DNA of 64,000 nucleotides from Brachybacterium tyrofermentans (GCF_014897585.1 NZ_JABUXW010000020.1:21121-85120); one strand, 5' to 3'. Counted from the stretch's first letter, positions 7,707-17,685 are shown. A program made the numbers and translations. Notes: generated from the sequence alone by a model not told the origin.

Positions 7707-8246
7707 ATGGAACGACGTGATGCCACGACAGCGCAGAATCCACTCGGAGAGCGCGGCGATCGCCGACGCCCGCGGCGACATCGCAGGCGCCGCCTCCGCC
7801 GGGGAACGACGGTCGCCGCGGTTCTGACCCTGGCTCTTACCAGCTGCTATCTGCTGGATCCGGACCTGCTGCCCGAGGGCACGGACGAGGTGTCGATCGA
7901 GGTCGGCGAGACGGCCCAGGTGGATCTCGGCGAGTGGTCGCCGAGCATCGGGGACCGCTGGGGTGCGGTCCCCCTGCAGGAGGGCGACGCCGCCGAGTAC
8001 GCCGCCGTGGACGACGGCGTCGTCACCGCCCACGTGGTCCAGGGCGCCGAGGTGTTCGGGGTGCGTGCACGCCGGGACGGCCCCGAAGCGGGCGGCACCA
8101 CCCCTCACGCCATCGAGCTCACCGGCGTCGCGCCCGGCACCTCGACGGTGCGGATCGTGCACTGCTACCGCGTCGGGATCGCCGAGGACTGCGACCAGGG
8201 GCCCCGCGACATCGATCCGATCGAGCTCACCGTGACGGTCACCTGA
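7707..8246 (+). CDS. Putative secreted lipoprotein, unknown function
   Basis: A 179-residue protein not recognised beyond its export signal. An Arg-rich leader (about residues 15-35) precedes a hydrophobic segment ending in LALTSC, a plausible lipobox. The mature part is acidic and beta-rich (EVSIEVGETAQVDLGEWS, STVRIVHCYR), with a CYRVGIAEDC pair of cysteines near the C-terminus that could form a disulfide; it resembles small immunoglobulin-like or inhibitor-like exported domains. The ATG at 7707 has a strong purine-rich site (CAGGGGGA) upstream. It stands alone, divergent from the zinc chaperone-like gene. Confidence 0.6.
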   Translation: MERRDATTAQNPLGERGDRRRPRRHRRRRLRRGTTVAAVLTLALTSCYLLDPDLLPEGTDEVSIEVGETAQVDLGEWSPSIGDRWGAVPLQEGDAAEYAAVDDGVVTAHVVQGAEVFGVRARRDGPEAGGTTPHAIELTGVAPGTSTVRIVHCYRVGIAEDCDQGPRDIDPIELTVTVT

Positions 8247-8318
8247 CGCGGTCGTCCGCACTGCCCGACCCCTCACGCCGGTTCCGCTCCGCCGGGAAGT
8301 CCACGGCCTCGTGGCGAA

Positions 8319-8368
8319 CGCGATCGTGCGCCGCGCTTCCGACAGGGGAAGCACGGCGCACGATGGCG
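8319..8368. repeat. Palindromic repeat family B, copy 2
   Basis: Same 50-bp plan as 5955-6004: the inner 11 bp of the arms (ATCGTGCGCCG at 8323-8333 with its complement at 8354-8364) pair perfectly around a 20-nt centre holding GCTTCC and GGAAGC. Arm bases differ from copy 1 in pairs (CTG/CAG against CCG/CGG), so pairing is kept. It lies between convergent genes. Confidence 0.75.
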
Positions 8369-8459
8369 TCTCGCGCCGGGTCGGACCCGGCCAGATCGGC
8401 CCAGGGCCAGATCAGACCGGGGCCGGCTCAGCTCTGGACCGGCTCAGCTCAGGGCCGGC

Positions 8460-9872
<1,413 letters not shown>

Positions 9873-10066
9873 CTACGGTCAGAGCCGTTCCAGAGTACGT
9901 AGTCATCCCAGATGTTGGAACACCGCGTCCGAGCAGTGAGCCACTCTCCGGGGCAGTTCTCGTCGGATTCAGCAGAAGTCCCTGCTCGACACCGATTTCC
10001 GCAGATCGGGCAACCCGCCGGCGCAGCGAGGCGAGGATCACTGTCGACAGCACATCAGGTCGTTAA

Positions 10067-10078
10067 GTACGATCGTAC
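10067..10078. promoter_or_regulatory. Palindromic operator over a leaderless -10
   Basis: GTACGATCGTAC is a perfect 12-bp palindrome 2 nt before the ATG of the MFS gene. It contains TACGAT (10068-10073), a -10-like hexamer 7 nt from the start codon. A repressor bound here would block initiation; the TetR protein encoded immediately downstream is the obvious candidate, by inference only. Confidence 0.45.
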
Positions 10079-10080
10079 GC

Positions 10081-11361
10081 ATGCCTCTTCCCCTCCCCGA
10101 GGTGCGCCGCGCCCGTGGCGCCGTCGCCGCGATGTTCCTGACCAACGGCGCTCTGCTCGCGAACCTCCTGCCCCGCTATCCCGAGATCAAGGGAGAGCTG
10201 GGCCTGGCGAACTCCACCTACGGCCTGGTACTCGCCGCGTTCCCCGCCGGCGCGATCCTCGCCGGACTGGGAGCCGGAGCGCTGATCCGACGCGTCGGAT
10301 CCGCCCCGCTGGCGGTGGCCGGCACGATCCTCACGGCGATCGGGCTCTGCGCCGCCTCCTGGGCACCAGTCGCCGGCCTCCTGGCGCTCGCGCTCCTCGT
10401 CGCCGGAGCGTGCGACGCGATCACCGACGTCGCCCAGAACGCCCACGGCCTGCGGGTCCAGCGCCGCTACGGACGATCGATCATCAACTCCTTCCATGCC
10501 GTGTGGTCCATCGGAGCGGTGCTCGGCGGCTCCATGGCAGCCCTGGCGATCGCGCTCGATGTGCCCCTTCGGGTGCATCTGAGCGTCTCCGGAGCGCTGT
10601 TCGCCGCGATCTCCCTGGTGGCGCTCCGATTCGCCCTCCCGGGCAAGGACCCGGAGAACTCCGCAGGCGGGGCCGACGGGGGCACCGCGGCGACGGACAG
10701 CGCGGAGGCGGCAGCTGCGGCCGGCCCGACGGGCACTCCCCCGTCGGCCGCCCTGCGCCCGACCCGAGGACGCACCGCGCTCCTGCTGGGTGCCCTCATC
10801 GTGATCGCCATCGGCGGCACGCTCGTCGAGGACGCCGGGAACTCCTGGGCGACCCTCTACCTCGCCCGTGACCTCGGCGCCCCGGCGGCGATCGCCGCCA
10901 CCGGATACATCGCCCTGGTGGGTGCGCAGTTCGTGGGGCGCCTGGCCGGTGACTCCCTGGTGGACCGCTTCGGGCAGCGCACCGTGGCCCGCGCCGGCGG
11001 CCTGATCATCGCCGTGGGCATGGCCACCGCGCTGGCGTTCCCGACCGTGCCCGGCACGATCATCGGTTTCGCCCTGGCCGGGCTGGGCAGCGCGACCCTG
11101 GTGCCCGCCGCGATGCAGGAGGCCGACGACCTGCCCGGGCTGCGCCACGGCACCGGTCTCACGGTCGTGTCCTGGCTGATGCGGCTGGGGTTCCTCGCCT
11201 CACCTCCGCTGGTGGGCCTGGTGGCCGACGCCGCCGGGCTCCGATTCGGCCTGCTCGTGGTCCCGATCGCCGGAGTGCTGGTGATCGCGCTGTCCGGCGT
11301 GCTCAGCGGCCGACGCCCACTACGGCGCACCGAGCCCGAGAGCGTCTCCGCCGGGCTCTGA
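10081..11361 (+). CDS. MFS transporter
   Basis: A 426-residue twelve-helix major facilitator. The N-terminal half (VAAMFLTNGALLANLLPRYPEIKGELGLANSTYGLVL) resembles the YbjJ/fucose-permease-like branch, and the loop between helices 2 and 3 carries the charged GAGALIRRVGS motif. A Gly/Ala-rich central loop (about residues 195-230) separates the halves. The substrate is unknown. The gene is convergent with a TetR regulator 22 nt away, and its start codon directly follows a palindromic operator-like site, suggesting regulated efflux. Confidence 0.85.
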   Translation: MPLPLPEVRRARGAVAAMFLTNGALLANLLPRYPEIKGELGLANSTYGLVLAAFPAGAILAGLGAGALIRRVGSAPLAVAGTILTAIGLCAASWAPVAGLLALALLVAGACDAITDVAQNAHGLRVQRRYGRSIINSFHAVWSIGAVLGGSMAALAIALDVPLRVHLSVSGALFAAISLVALRFALPGKDPENSAGGADGGTAATDSAEAAAAAGPTGTPPSAALRPTRGRTALLLGALIVIAIGGTLVEDAGNSWATLYLARDLGAPAAIAATGYIALVGAQFVGRLAGDSLVDRFGQRTVARAGGLIIAVGMATALAFPTVPGTIIGFALAGLGSATLVPAAMQEADDLPGLRHGTGLTVVSWLMRLGFLASPPLVGLVADAAGLRFGLLVVPIAGVLVIALSGVLSGRRPLRRTEPESVSAGL

Positions 11362-11383
11362 GCAGACCGGTTCTTCCCGATGG

Positions 11384-11941
11384 TCAGTCCGGCCGGGCCA
11401 GACGCCCCAGCGCGCCGCGGATCAGCGCGGCGGCCGACGGATCGATGTGCAGCGCACGATGCAGGGCGAGGCCCTCGTTCAGGGCGTCCAGCATGACCGC
11501 GGTGTCGGCGTCGACGAAGGGCGCCAACGTGGCCCGCGTGCGCGCCATCCAGCCGCTGGTGATGTCCCGGAACTCCGGACGGCGGGCCGCCAGGGTATAG
11601 AGCTCCTGGCTGATGACCAGGTCGCGCTGGGTCACGAAGACGTCCTCGTCGATGTTCGCGGCGAAAGCATCGAGCGCCTCGTCGAGAGTCGTGGCCGACG
11701 CCATCCGGCGCTCCACCAGGGCCGCGCCCCGATCCGCGTAGCGGAAGAAGGCCTCGCGCAGCAGGTCGTCCATCCCGTCGAAGTGATAGGTCATCGACCC
11801 CAGCGGGACGTCCGCGGCCGCCGCGACCCGGCGGTGCGACGTGCCGGCCACGCCGTGCTCCGCGATCACGTCGAGACAGGCATCGATGATGCGGTCGCGG
11901 CGCTGCGGGTCATGGCGGCGGGTACGGGCGGAATCGGGCAC
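11384..11941 (-). CDS. TetR-family transcriptional regulator
   Basis: A 185-residue regulator with the TetR helix-turn-helix at residues about 10-55 (RRDRIIDACLDVIAEHGVAGTSHRRVAAAADVPLGSMTYHFDGMDDLL) and a helical C-terminal ligand domain containing RDLVISQELYTLAARRPEFRDI. The GTG at 11941 is preferred because the HTH should begin close to the N-terminus; the frame continues upstream to an ATG at 12121 but that part is Arg/Pro-rich and overlaps nothing conserved. It is convergent with the MFS gene and probably regulates it. Confidence 0.85.
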   Translation of the reverse strand: MPDSARTRRHDPQRRDRIIDACLDVIAEHGVAGTSHRRVAAAADVPLGSMTYHFDGMDDLLREAFFRYADRGAALVERRMASATTLDEALDAFAANIDEDVFVTQRDLVISQELYTLAARRPEFRDITSGWMARTRATLAPFVDADTAVMLDALNEGLALHRALHIDPSAAALIRGALGRLARPD

Positions 11942-12030
11942 GGACCTGACCCTAGCGGGGTCGGGCGGATACGCGACCGTCGGACTCGGCGCTCGGGTCG
12001 AAGGCGCCGTCGCGGACGACGGCACGTGGG

Positions 12031-12423
12031 TCACTCGGCATGGCCGTCGACGATCGTCCGATCGCCGACGGGCTGCTCGGTCTCGACGAGGGTCGTGTAC
12101 TCGAGCAGAGGGGCGTCGCATCCCCCGATGTGACGCGGGAGGCCCCCGGTGGAGGCCGAGATCGTGATCGAGCTGGCCGTCTCCTCGACGTCGACGTCAT
12201 GGCCGTAGCAGTCGTCGACGCCGCCCAGGAAGGTCACACGGATGTGGGTGTCGTCGACGATCTCGGTGCTCTCCCACGCGGTGGGCAGAGCGTCCACCAG
12301 GTCGGATTGCGGCAGCTGGTCCCCCGCGTCGCTGTAGCTGGTCGTCGCCGAACAGCCGGCGAGGAGGAGCACGGCGGCTCCCAGAGCGGTCAGTCGCTGC
12401 CTGGAGCGACGTAGTCTGCCCAT
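12031..12423 (-). CDS. Small lipoprotein, unknown function
   Basis: A 130-residue protein with a clear lipoprotein signal: MGRLRRSRQRLTALGAAVLLLAGC, lipobox LAGC at about residue 24. The mature domain (DALPTAWESTEIVDDTHIRVTFLGGVDDCYGHDVDVEETASSITISASTGGLP) has two cysteines (CYGH and GGCDAP) that may pair, and resembles short beta-sheet exported proteins of actinobacteria without a named family. A good ribosome binding site (GGGAG) precedes the ATG. It may share a transcript with the TetR gene 90 nt downstream. Confidence 0.7.
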   Translation of the reverse strand: MGRLRRSRQRLTALGAAVLLLAGCSATTSYSDAGDQLPQSDLVDALPTAWESTEIVDDTHIRVTFLGGVDDCYGHDVDVEETASSITISASTGGLPRHIGGCDAPLLEYTTLVETEQPVGDRTIVDGHAE

Positions 12424-12537
12424 ATCCGAACTCCCTGCTGCGCGATGTGCGGTGCGTGAGTCCTGATCCTGCCATCCTTGCTGACTCCGTCGGCGAGATG
12501 ACGCCGCTCTCGCTCCCTCGAGCGAATGCCCCGCTGG

Positions 12538-12543
12538 TACGTT
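12538..12543 (+). promoter_or_regulatory. -10 hexamer, leaderless start (NUDIX)
   Basis: TACGTT ends 6 nt before the ATG at 12550 and supports that start over an in-frame ATG at 12526, which would lie upstream of the hexamer. Confidence 0.5.
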
Positions 12544-12549
12544 GACGCG

Positions 12550-13017
12550 ATGGATTTCACCGAGTGGGACACGCGTTTGAGCGCCTATGCCGTGATCACC
12601 GATGGCCACGGACACATCCTGCTGACCTGGTTCAACGGCGCCGCTCCGCTGTGGACCCTCCCCGGCGGCGGGGTCGAGTTCGAGGAGTCCCTCGAGGCGG
12701 CTGTGGCGCGCGAGGTCTTCGAGGAGACCGGGTTCCATGTGGCCGTCGGCCGACCGCTGTTCAGCAGCACGATGACAGCGGACGTGGGCTCCAGGTCGCC
12801 GCGACCGTTCAAAGCGGTCCGCATCATCTTCGAGGCCACCATCGTCGGCGGGGAGCTCGGGACCACCGAGATCGGCGGGGAGCTCGGGACCACCGAGATC
12901 GGTGGGACGACGGACGAGGCACGCTGGATGCCGCTGACAGGGCTCCCGGACCACGAGCCCCGAGCGGGCATCGTCGACCAGGCCTACGAGAGCCTCCGGC
13001 GCACGACCGGCAGCTGA
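12550..13017 (+). CDS. NUDIX hydrolase
   Basis: A 155-residue NUDIX protein. The signature GGGVEFEESLEAAVAREVFEETGF (residues about 38-60) has all key residues of Gx5Ex7REUxEExGU, so it should bind Mg2+ and cleave a nucleoside diphosphate linked to another moiety; the substrate is unknown. Residues about 100-117 are an exact duplication of GGELGTTEI caused by a 27-bp tandem repeat, in a loop before the final strand. It has no ribosome binding site, in line with the -10 hexamer 6 nt upstream. Its stop is 3 nt from that of the convergent phosphotransferase gene. Confidence 0.9.
   Translation: MDFTEWDTRLSAYAVITDGHGHILLTWFNGAAPLWTLPGGGVEFEESLEAAVAREVFEETGFHVAVGRPLFSSTMTADVGSRSPRPFKAVRIIFEATIVGGELGTTEIGGELGTTEIGGTTDEARWMPLTGLPDHEPRAGIVDQAYESLRRTTGS
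12847..12900. repeat. 27-bp tandem duplication inside the NUDIX gene
   Basis: Two identical adjacent 27-bp units (12847-12873 and 12874-12900) each encode GGELGTTEI. A third, degenerate start (GGT) follows. The reading frame is kept. Confidence 0.9.
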
Positions 13018-13020
13018 GTG

Positions 13021-14190
13021 CTACCGGGACAGCGGCCCCTCCTCGACGAACGCCGGGAACAGCGGTGCCGACGGTTGCGTGGCGTCCGGCCACCGGGCGA
13101 TCATCGCGTCCCTCAGCGCGCCGAGCCAGTCGCTGACGGCAGCCAGCCCCTCGGCCCGCTCCGCGAGCTGCAGGAAGGTGCGTATCTGCTGCACCACCTG
13201 CCCGCGGCGACGCCAGCTGTCCTGCGGCGCCTGGTCCGGCCGGGAGACCTGTCGCAGCCTGCTGATCCGTCCGATCAGGACGATGGCTGCGCCCTCCGCG
13301 AGCAGCTGGCCATAGGAGTCGAGAACCTGGTGCGCGCCGCCGTCGGCGAGGGCTGTGCGGTAGGCCGCGTCGGCGGAGTCGACGACGCCATCCGGCAGCA
13401 GTCCCCAGGGGCTGCTGTGATGCGGGAACGGGTAGTGCAGGAAGCAGGCGTCGATCCCGAGGTGCCCGAAGCCGCTTCCCTCGACGTCGACCAGGCGTGC
13501 TCCGGCATCGGTGAGCAGCACATTCGTCGGGTTCAGGTCCCGATGGATGAGCGCTGAGGAGGGGCCTGGGCCGGTGGATCGCGCCAGGAGGCAGGTCACC
13601 TCGTTGCGAGCCCTCGTCGCGGACGGAAGGCCGAGCTCGGTGCAGGCCTGTTCGATCCCGTCCCAGTGCTCCGCGCCGTCTACGTACATCTGGCCGGTCT
13701 CCACGTCCGCGGAGAAGGCGGCGAGGTGTCGCTGGTGCTCAGCACGCCGGTCGATCGTGCTGGCATGCAACCGGCCGACGGCAGTGGCCATCTCGACCAT
13801 GCCCCGGGCAGCAGCCGCCGGATCGTCACCGAGCAGGACGTCCTGCAGGGTCGGCCACTCGCCCAGGTCGGTCTGGAGCATCACGCCCGCGTCGTCGTCG
13901 ACATGGATCCCCTGGGCGGTGACCCCGCTGGACGCGGCGGTTCGCAGCGCCGCGACCTCGCGGCGCAGGAACGCCGGACCACCGTGCCCTTCCCCGTCGA
14001 CTCGGCGGGTCTTGGCCACGACCGTCGAGCCGATTCCGGGAATGTCCCGATCCAGGCCGAGACGGGTGACGGGCGCCGACTCGTGACCGACGTGCTGCTC
14101 AGAGGTCACTCTCACGGGGCCGCCGGCGAGACGGGACAGCGCGGAGCAGATCTGGTCGCGCCGTGCGGCGGTCAGCGGGTACGCGGGCAT
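13021..14190 (-). CDS. APH-family phosphotransferase
   Basis: A 389-residue kinase-like protein. The catalytic loop LIHRDLNPTNVLL (His216, Asp218, Asn223) and the metal motif LVDVEGSGFGHLGID are present, and VVAKTRRVDG in the N-lobe supplies the ATP-contacting lysine. The pattern is closest to aminoglycoside/homoserine kinase-like phosphotransferases of unknown substrate. The ATG at 14190 is supported by TACTCT 7 nt upstream, a leaderless arrangement; the frame continues further upstream only as a shadow of the neighbouring gene. It is convergent with the NUDIX gene. Confidence 0.78.
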   Translation of the reverse strand: MPAYPLTAARRDQICSALSRLAGGPVRVTSEQHVGHESAPVTRLGLDRDIPGIGSTVVAKTRRVDGEGHGGPAFLRREVAALRTAASSGVTAQGIHVDDDAGVMLQTDLGEWPTLQDVLLGDDPAAAARGMVEMATAVGRLHASTIDRRAEHQRHLAAFSADVETGQMYVDGAEHWDGIEQACTELGLPSATRARNEVTCLLARSTGPGPSSALIHRDLNPTNVLLTDAGARLVDVEGSGFGHLGIDACFLHYPFPHHSSPWGLLPDGVVDSADAAYRTALADGGAHQVLDSYGQLLAEGAAIVLIGRISRLRQVSRPDQAPQDSWRRRGQVVQQIRTFLQLAERAEGLAAVSDWLGALRDAMIARWPDATQPSAPLFPAFVEEGPLSR

Positions 14191-14197
14191 GCACCTC

Positions 14198-14203
14198 AGA
14201 GTA
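14198..14203 (-). promoter_or_regulatory. -10 hexamer, leaderless start (phosphotransferase)
   Basis: On the minus strand TACTCT lies 7 nt before the ATG at 14190, within the short gap to the GH84 gene, giving this gene its own promoter. Confidence 0.45.
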
Positions 14204-14261
14204 GGCGGGCCGCCGGGGCGCGGCATCACCGCGCCCCGGCGCCGCACCCCGGCCCTGCACC

Positions 14262-16670
14262 TCAGGAGGCCGGCGGGGTCTCCCCGACGCCGAACTCGCG
14301 GATCTGCACCCACTGACCGGTGGGGTTCTTCGCAGTGACGCGAAGGCGGCAGAAGCGGGCGTCGAGGGGTTCGTCCAGGGTCGCCGTGGCCACGGCGGAA
14401 CCGTCGGTCGTGCCGATCTCGGTCCACGTCTCCCCGTCGGCGGAGAGCTCGAGGACCCCCTCGTAGACCTGGTCGCCGGGGGTCGAGTCGCTCTTGGCCA
14501 TCTGCACCTGCACGTGCCGGATCGGGTGGGTCTCCTCGAGCTCGACCTGCACCACGTCGTCGACCTTCGGGGCCTTGCTGGACCAGAACATGGTCGCGAG
14601 GTCGCCGTCGACGATCCGCTCGATCGCATAGTCCTTGTACGTGCCCAGCGTGGTGGTCGCCGTGCCCGGCAGGCCGCGGAACGGCAGGGACGGATCCTCC
14701 GGCAGCACCTCGCGCAGCTCCTCCCAGGCCCGCGCGATGAAGCCCTCGAACACGCCGTCGCCCACGCTCGGGACGATCTGGTTCTCCTTGTAGACGCCGT
14801 CGGCGCGCTGGTCGGGCACCGTGGCCTGGCCCGCAGCGGCGATGTGCTCCGCCACGCCGGCCGCCGCGGCGGAGGCGTCCTCGAGCCGGCCCTCGGTGAG
14901 CGCGAGGAGCATCTGCTGCTGGGCGAGGAGGGCGCGGGCCCACTGCCCGGCGGCGACCATCCACGGCTTCGTATCCTCGTAGAACCCGGTCGAGGCCATC
15001 GGCTCGAGGCTCGGGGCGAGCTCGGTGATGGCGGTCAGCCGGGCGACGAGGGCCTCCCCTGCCGCATCCCCGGACTCGTACGCCGTCCAGAACTCCTCGA
15101 CATCGGCGGCGAGCTCCGGCGCCATCGGGGACCCGCTGCGATAGGGCCAGTTCTGGTTGAGATCCGTGAACACGCGCAGGTCCTCACGGATCGACTCCGT
15201 CGGCCCCGCGAGCTCGTCGACCGCCGCCTCCCAGGAGTCCTCGGCGTCGTACGCGGGCGGGTTCCAGCAGTAGTCGGCGTAGTTCGCCAGGGAGATCAGC
15301 GAGGCGTACGGCTGGATCATCGGGTTCGCCGTGAACCCGGCGAGATGCTCGTGCAGCGTCGGCGCCCGCCCCTCGAGCGGGTTGAGGAACAGGCGGTCGC
15401 GCCGGCCGTCGTTCACGGGGAAGTTGTCCCAGATGTACAGGTGCTCGGTGTGGTACGACGCCACCGCCGTGACCACGGACTTCTCGGTGATCGACGGGGA
15501 GAAGACCCCTTCGCCGGTCCACTGGATGCGGGTCTCCGGGTGGGCGCCCTCCCCGAAGTCCGTCTTGTACTCGCTGGGGCCGGAGCCCGAGTAATGGGTG
15601 GGGACCGTCTGGAGCGGGGCGAGGTCGTGGGCCTCGACGTAGTCCGTCTGCACACGGTTGAGGTAATGGACCTGCGCCTCGGCCAGGGAGCCGAACTGCG
15701 CGGCATCCTCCTCGCCGAGCTCGGTGGGAATGTCGTCCAGCGCGATGTAGAAGCTGGTCACGCCCAGCTCGCGCAGCTGCTCGAACTTCGTGACCGTGGC
15801 CTCGAAGTCGTCGTCGCTGCCGTAGGTGATGTCGTTGCCGGGCGAGAGGGCGAAGGTGAAGCTCACGTGGTGCGCGTTCGCGGTCTCGACCAGCTCGGCG
15901 AGGTTCTCGAGCTCGTCGCCCGCGTAGAGCTCGCGCCACTTCGAGCGCAGCAGCAGGTCATCCTTCGGGGTGTAGATGTAGGTGTTCAGCTTGTGGGCGC
16001 CATAGAAGGCGAAGTGATCCAGGCGCGCCTGATGCGACCAGGGGATGCCGTAGAACCCCTCGATCGCGCCCCGGATCTCCATGAGCGGTTCGTCGCGCAC
16101 CTGCACGGCGGGCAGACGGGTGCCCCCGGCGAGGAGCTGGCGCAGGGTCTGCACGGCGTAGAACGTGCCTCGTGCATCGCGCCCGGCGAGAGCCACCACG
16201 GCGCCCTTGTCCTTCGCCGCGGCGAGCACATACCCGTCGGCGGCGAGACCGTCGGGGCCCTCGACGCCGACGGTCTCGAGTGCCGCAGCGAGCGTCGGGT
16301 TGTCCTCGGGGGTCCCGAGGTGGATGCGGGTGCCGGAGGCCGTGGTGTCGGCGCCCTGGGCGGTGACCGTCCGGACCGTGCAGCCGTTGGTCTCCAGCAG
16401 CTCGGTCAGTGCTCGTTGGGCGGCCGCGTCGGTGTCCTTGCCGACGATCACGCTGACCTGGCGGCTGAGGACCACCTCCCGGTCGGCGCTCTCGACGGCA
16501 CCGGGCTGGGGCCTCACCGTGCGATCCCCGCCCCGGGAGGCGTTGCCCCCGGCAAGCGCACCGCCCGCGGGGAGGGCGAGCGTTCCGCCGGCGGCCAGTC
16601 CGAGCCCGAGGGCGGCGCGGCGGGTGAGGGAGGTGGGGAGAGACGAGATGTCAGCGGTGGATCGATTCAC
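14262..16670 (-). CDS. Exported GH84 beta-N-acetylglucosaminidase with C-terminal carbohydrate-binding domain
   Basis: An 802-residue secreted glycosidase. Residues 1-45 are a signal with a twin-arginine (TRRAALGLGLAAGG). An N-terminal domain (about 60-185, VILSRQ...GTRIHLGTPEDNP) is the usual GH20b-like cap. The catalytic barrel begins with RGAIEGFYGIPWSH, continues through YIYTPKDD, and carries the catalytic Asp pair in YIALDDIPT (Asp312, Asp313), as in bacterial O-GlcNAcase/NagJ enzymes that work by substrate-assisted catalysis. The last 140 residues look like an F5/8-type (CBM32-like) module. The GTG start at 16670 has an AAGG site 8 nt upstream; a longer frame to 16736 is less likely. 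Substrates may be hexosamine-containing glycans. Confidence 0.88.
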   Translation of the reverse strand: MNRSTADISSLPTSLTRRAALGLGLAAGGTLALPAGGALAGGNASRGGDRTVRPQPGAVESADREVVLSRQVSVIVGKDTDAAAQRALTELLETNGCTVRTVTAQGADTTASGTRIHLGTPEDNPTLAAALETVGVEGPDGLAADGYVLAAAKDKGAVVALAGRDARGTFYAVQTLRQLLAGGTRLPAVQVRDEPLMEIRGAIEGFYGIPWSHQARLDHFAFYGAHKLNTYIYTPKDDLLLRSKWRELYAGDELENLAELVETANAHHVSFTFALSPGNDITYGSDDDFEATVTKFEQLRELGVTSFYIALDDIPTELGEEDAAQFGSLAEAQVHYLNRVQTDYVEAHDLAPLQTVPTHYSGSGPSEYKTDFGEGAHPETRIQWTGEGVFSPSITEKSVVTAVASYHTEHLYIWDNFPVNDGRRDRLFLNPLEGRAPTLHEHLAGFTANPMIQPYASLISLANYADYCWNPPAYDAEDSWEAAVDELAGPTESIREDLRVFTDLNQNWPYRSGSPMAPELAADVEEFWTAYESGDAAGEALVARLTAITELAPSLEPMASTGFYEDTKPWMVAAGQWARALLAQQQMLLALTEGRLEDASAAAAGVAEHIAAAGQATVPDQRADGVYKENQIVPSVGDGVFEGFIARAWEELREVLPEDPSLPFRGLPGTATTTLGTYKDYAIERIVDGDLATMFWSSKAPKVDDVVQVELEETHPIRHVQVQMAKSDSTPGDQVYEGVLELSADGETWTEIGTTDGSAVATATLDEPLDARFCRLRVTAKNPTGQWVQIREFGVGETPPAS

Positions 16671-16907
16671 AGCAGGAGCCTTCCGGGGCCTCGGGCAGGA
16701 GGCGCGGGGTGGGGGACGCGGGACGACGCACGCCACAGGACTGTGACGCGCGCCATAGGGTCCCGGTCAACGTACCAGGAAGAAGAGTCGGGGTTCCGAA
16801 CATCGGGGAGACGGGGGTCGAACGACAGCACGACGTGGCTCACGCCCCCGGAGAGACGGGGCTCTGCCCTCGGGGTGGAGTCCGGGAGGCCGTACCGAGG
16901 AGCTGGA

Positions 16908-17147
16908 TCAGCTCCCCTCGTCAGCCCCGTCCTCGACGCCGCCGGCTCCCTCCGGGTCCTCGGGCTGGAAGATCTCCTCGATCGGGGCCCCGAAGAGGGC
17001 GGAGATCCGGAAGGCCAGCGGGAGGGAGGGGTCGTACTTGTCGTTCTCCAGCGCGATGACCGTCTGCCGGGAGACGCCGAGGGCCTTGCCGAGCTCGGCC
17101 TGCGACCAGCGCAGCTCCGCACGACGAGCCTTGATCTCGTTACGCAT
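16908..17147 (-). CDS. XRE-family transcriptional regulator (YozG-like, short)
   Basis: A 79-residue Cro/CI-type regulator. Residues 1-60 (MRNEIKARRAELRWSQAELG, then KALGVSRQTVIALENDKYDP and SLPLAFRISALF) form the helix-turn-helix characteristic of the small regulators paired with membrane proteins. The tail is acidic and low in complexity. Its ATG is 11 nt downstream of the membrane-protein stop, so both are in one operon driven by the repeat-rich promoter at 17643-17700. A small hairpin (GGAGCTG-N3-CAGCTCC) covers the stop codon. Confidence 0.9.
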   Translation of the reverse strand: MRNEIKARRAELRWSQAELGKALGVSRQTVIALENDKYDPSLPLAFRISALFGAPIEEIFQPEDPEGAGGVEDGADEGS

Positions 17148-17158
17148 GACTCCCCCTC

Positions 17159-17551
17159 TCAGCGGTAGCGGACGGCGGAGACGATGGTGCCCACGATCCA
17201 CGAGACCATGAGGATCGAGAACGCGAAGATCCAGTTGATCTCCGGCAGCACCGAGAACTGCAGCACGCCGACGGCCAGGATCAGCGGCGTCGCGATGAGG
17301 AAGGCGAGCAGGATCACCTCGGCGATCTTGCGGCGCTCGAACTCGTCGCCGCTGCGGTACATCTCGATGTTCGCCCAGGCCATGAGGCCGATGCCGGGGA
17401 AGACCAGGAGGGCGGGGAGGAGGGCGGGGATGCCGATGACGTCGGAGATGTCGGCGAACAGGACGCCGAGGACGTAGAGCGCGACGCCGATCGCGAAGCG
17501 GACGGCGAACGCGCGGTTGGCGCGAGTGCGGGGGCTGGCGGCGGCATTCAT
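17159..17551 (-). CDS. Four-helix membrane protein partnered with XRE regulator
   Basis: A 130-residue integral membrane protein with about four hydrophobic segments (FAVRFAIGVALYVLGVLF; ALLPALLVFPGIGLMAW; VILLAFLIATPLILAVGVL; WIFAFSILMVSWIVGTIVS) and a short basic N-terminus. It belongs to the DUF-type proteins that commonly precede small XRE regulators in Gram-positive bacteria; no function is established. The ATG at 17551 has a GAG-containing site upstream (GAGTTCGCC). Operon with the regulator downstream. Confidence 0.75.
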   Translation of the reverse strand: MNAAASPRTRANRAFAVRFAIGVALYVLGVLFADISDVIGIPALLPALLVFPGIGLMAWANIEMYRSGDEFERRKIAEVILLAFLIATPLILAVGVLQFSVLPEINWIFAFSILMVSWIVGTIVSAVRYR

Positions 17552-17644
17552 GGCGAACTCCTTGCATCGAGGGCTTCCCGCGCGATCGACCAGCCATCCA
17601 TCCAGTGCCGGTATCGCTCGTGGTGTGCCCCAAATGTAAGGCAT

Positions 17645-17685
17645 CCTTGACATCAAGGTCAAGGGGTCTTGACATAAAAAGTCAA
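17645..17685 (-). promoter_or_regulatory. Promoter and paired operators for the membrane protein-XRE operon
   Basis: Two dyads are present: CCTTGAC-N6-GTCAAGG (17645-17664) and TTGAC-N7-GTCAA (17669-17685). On the minus strand TTGACC is followed 18 nt later by TACATT, a sensible -35/-10 pair, so both dyads overlap the promoter. Autorepression by the encoded XRE protein is the natural reading, by inference. Confidence 0.6.

Noticed and set aside
14514..17168. 884-codon open frame on the plus strand
   Set aside because: Antisense to the GH84 and XRE genes; no motif, no ribosome site.
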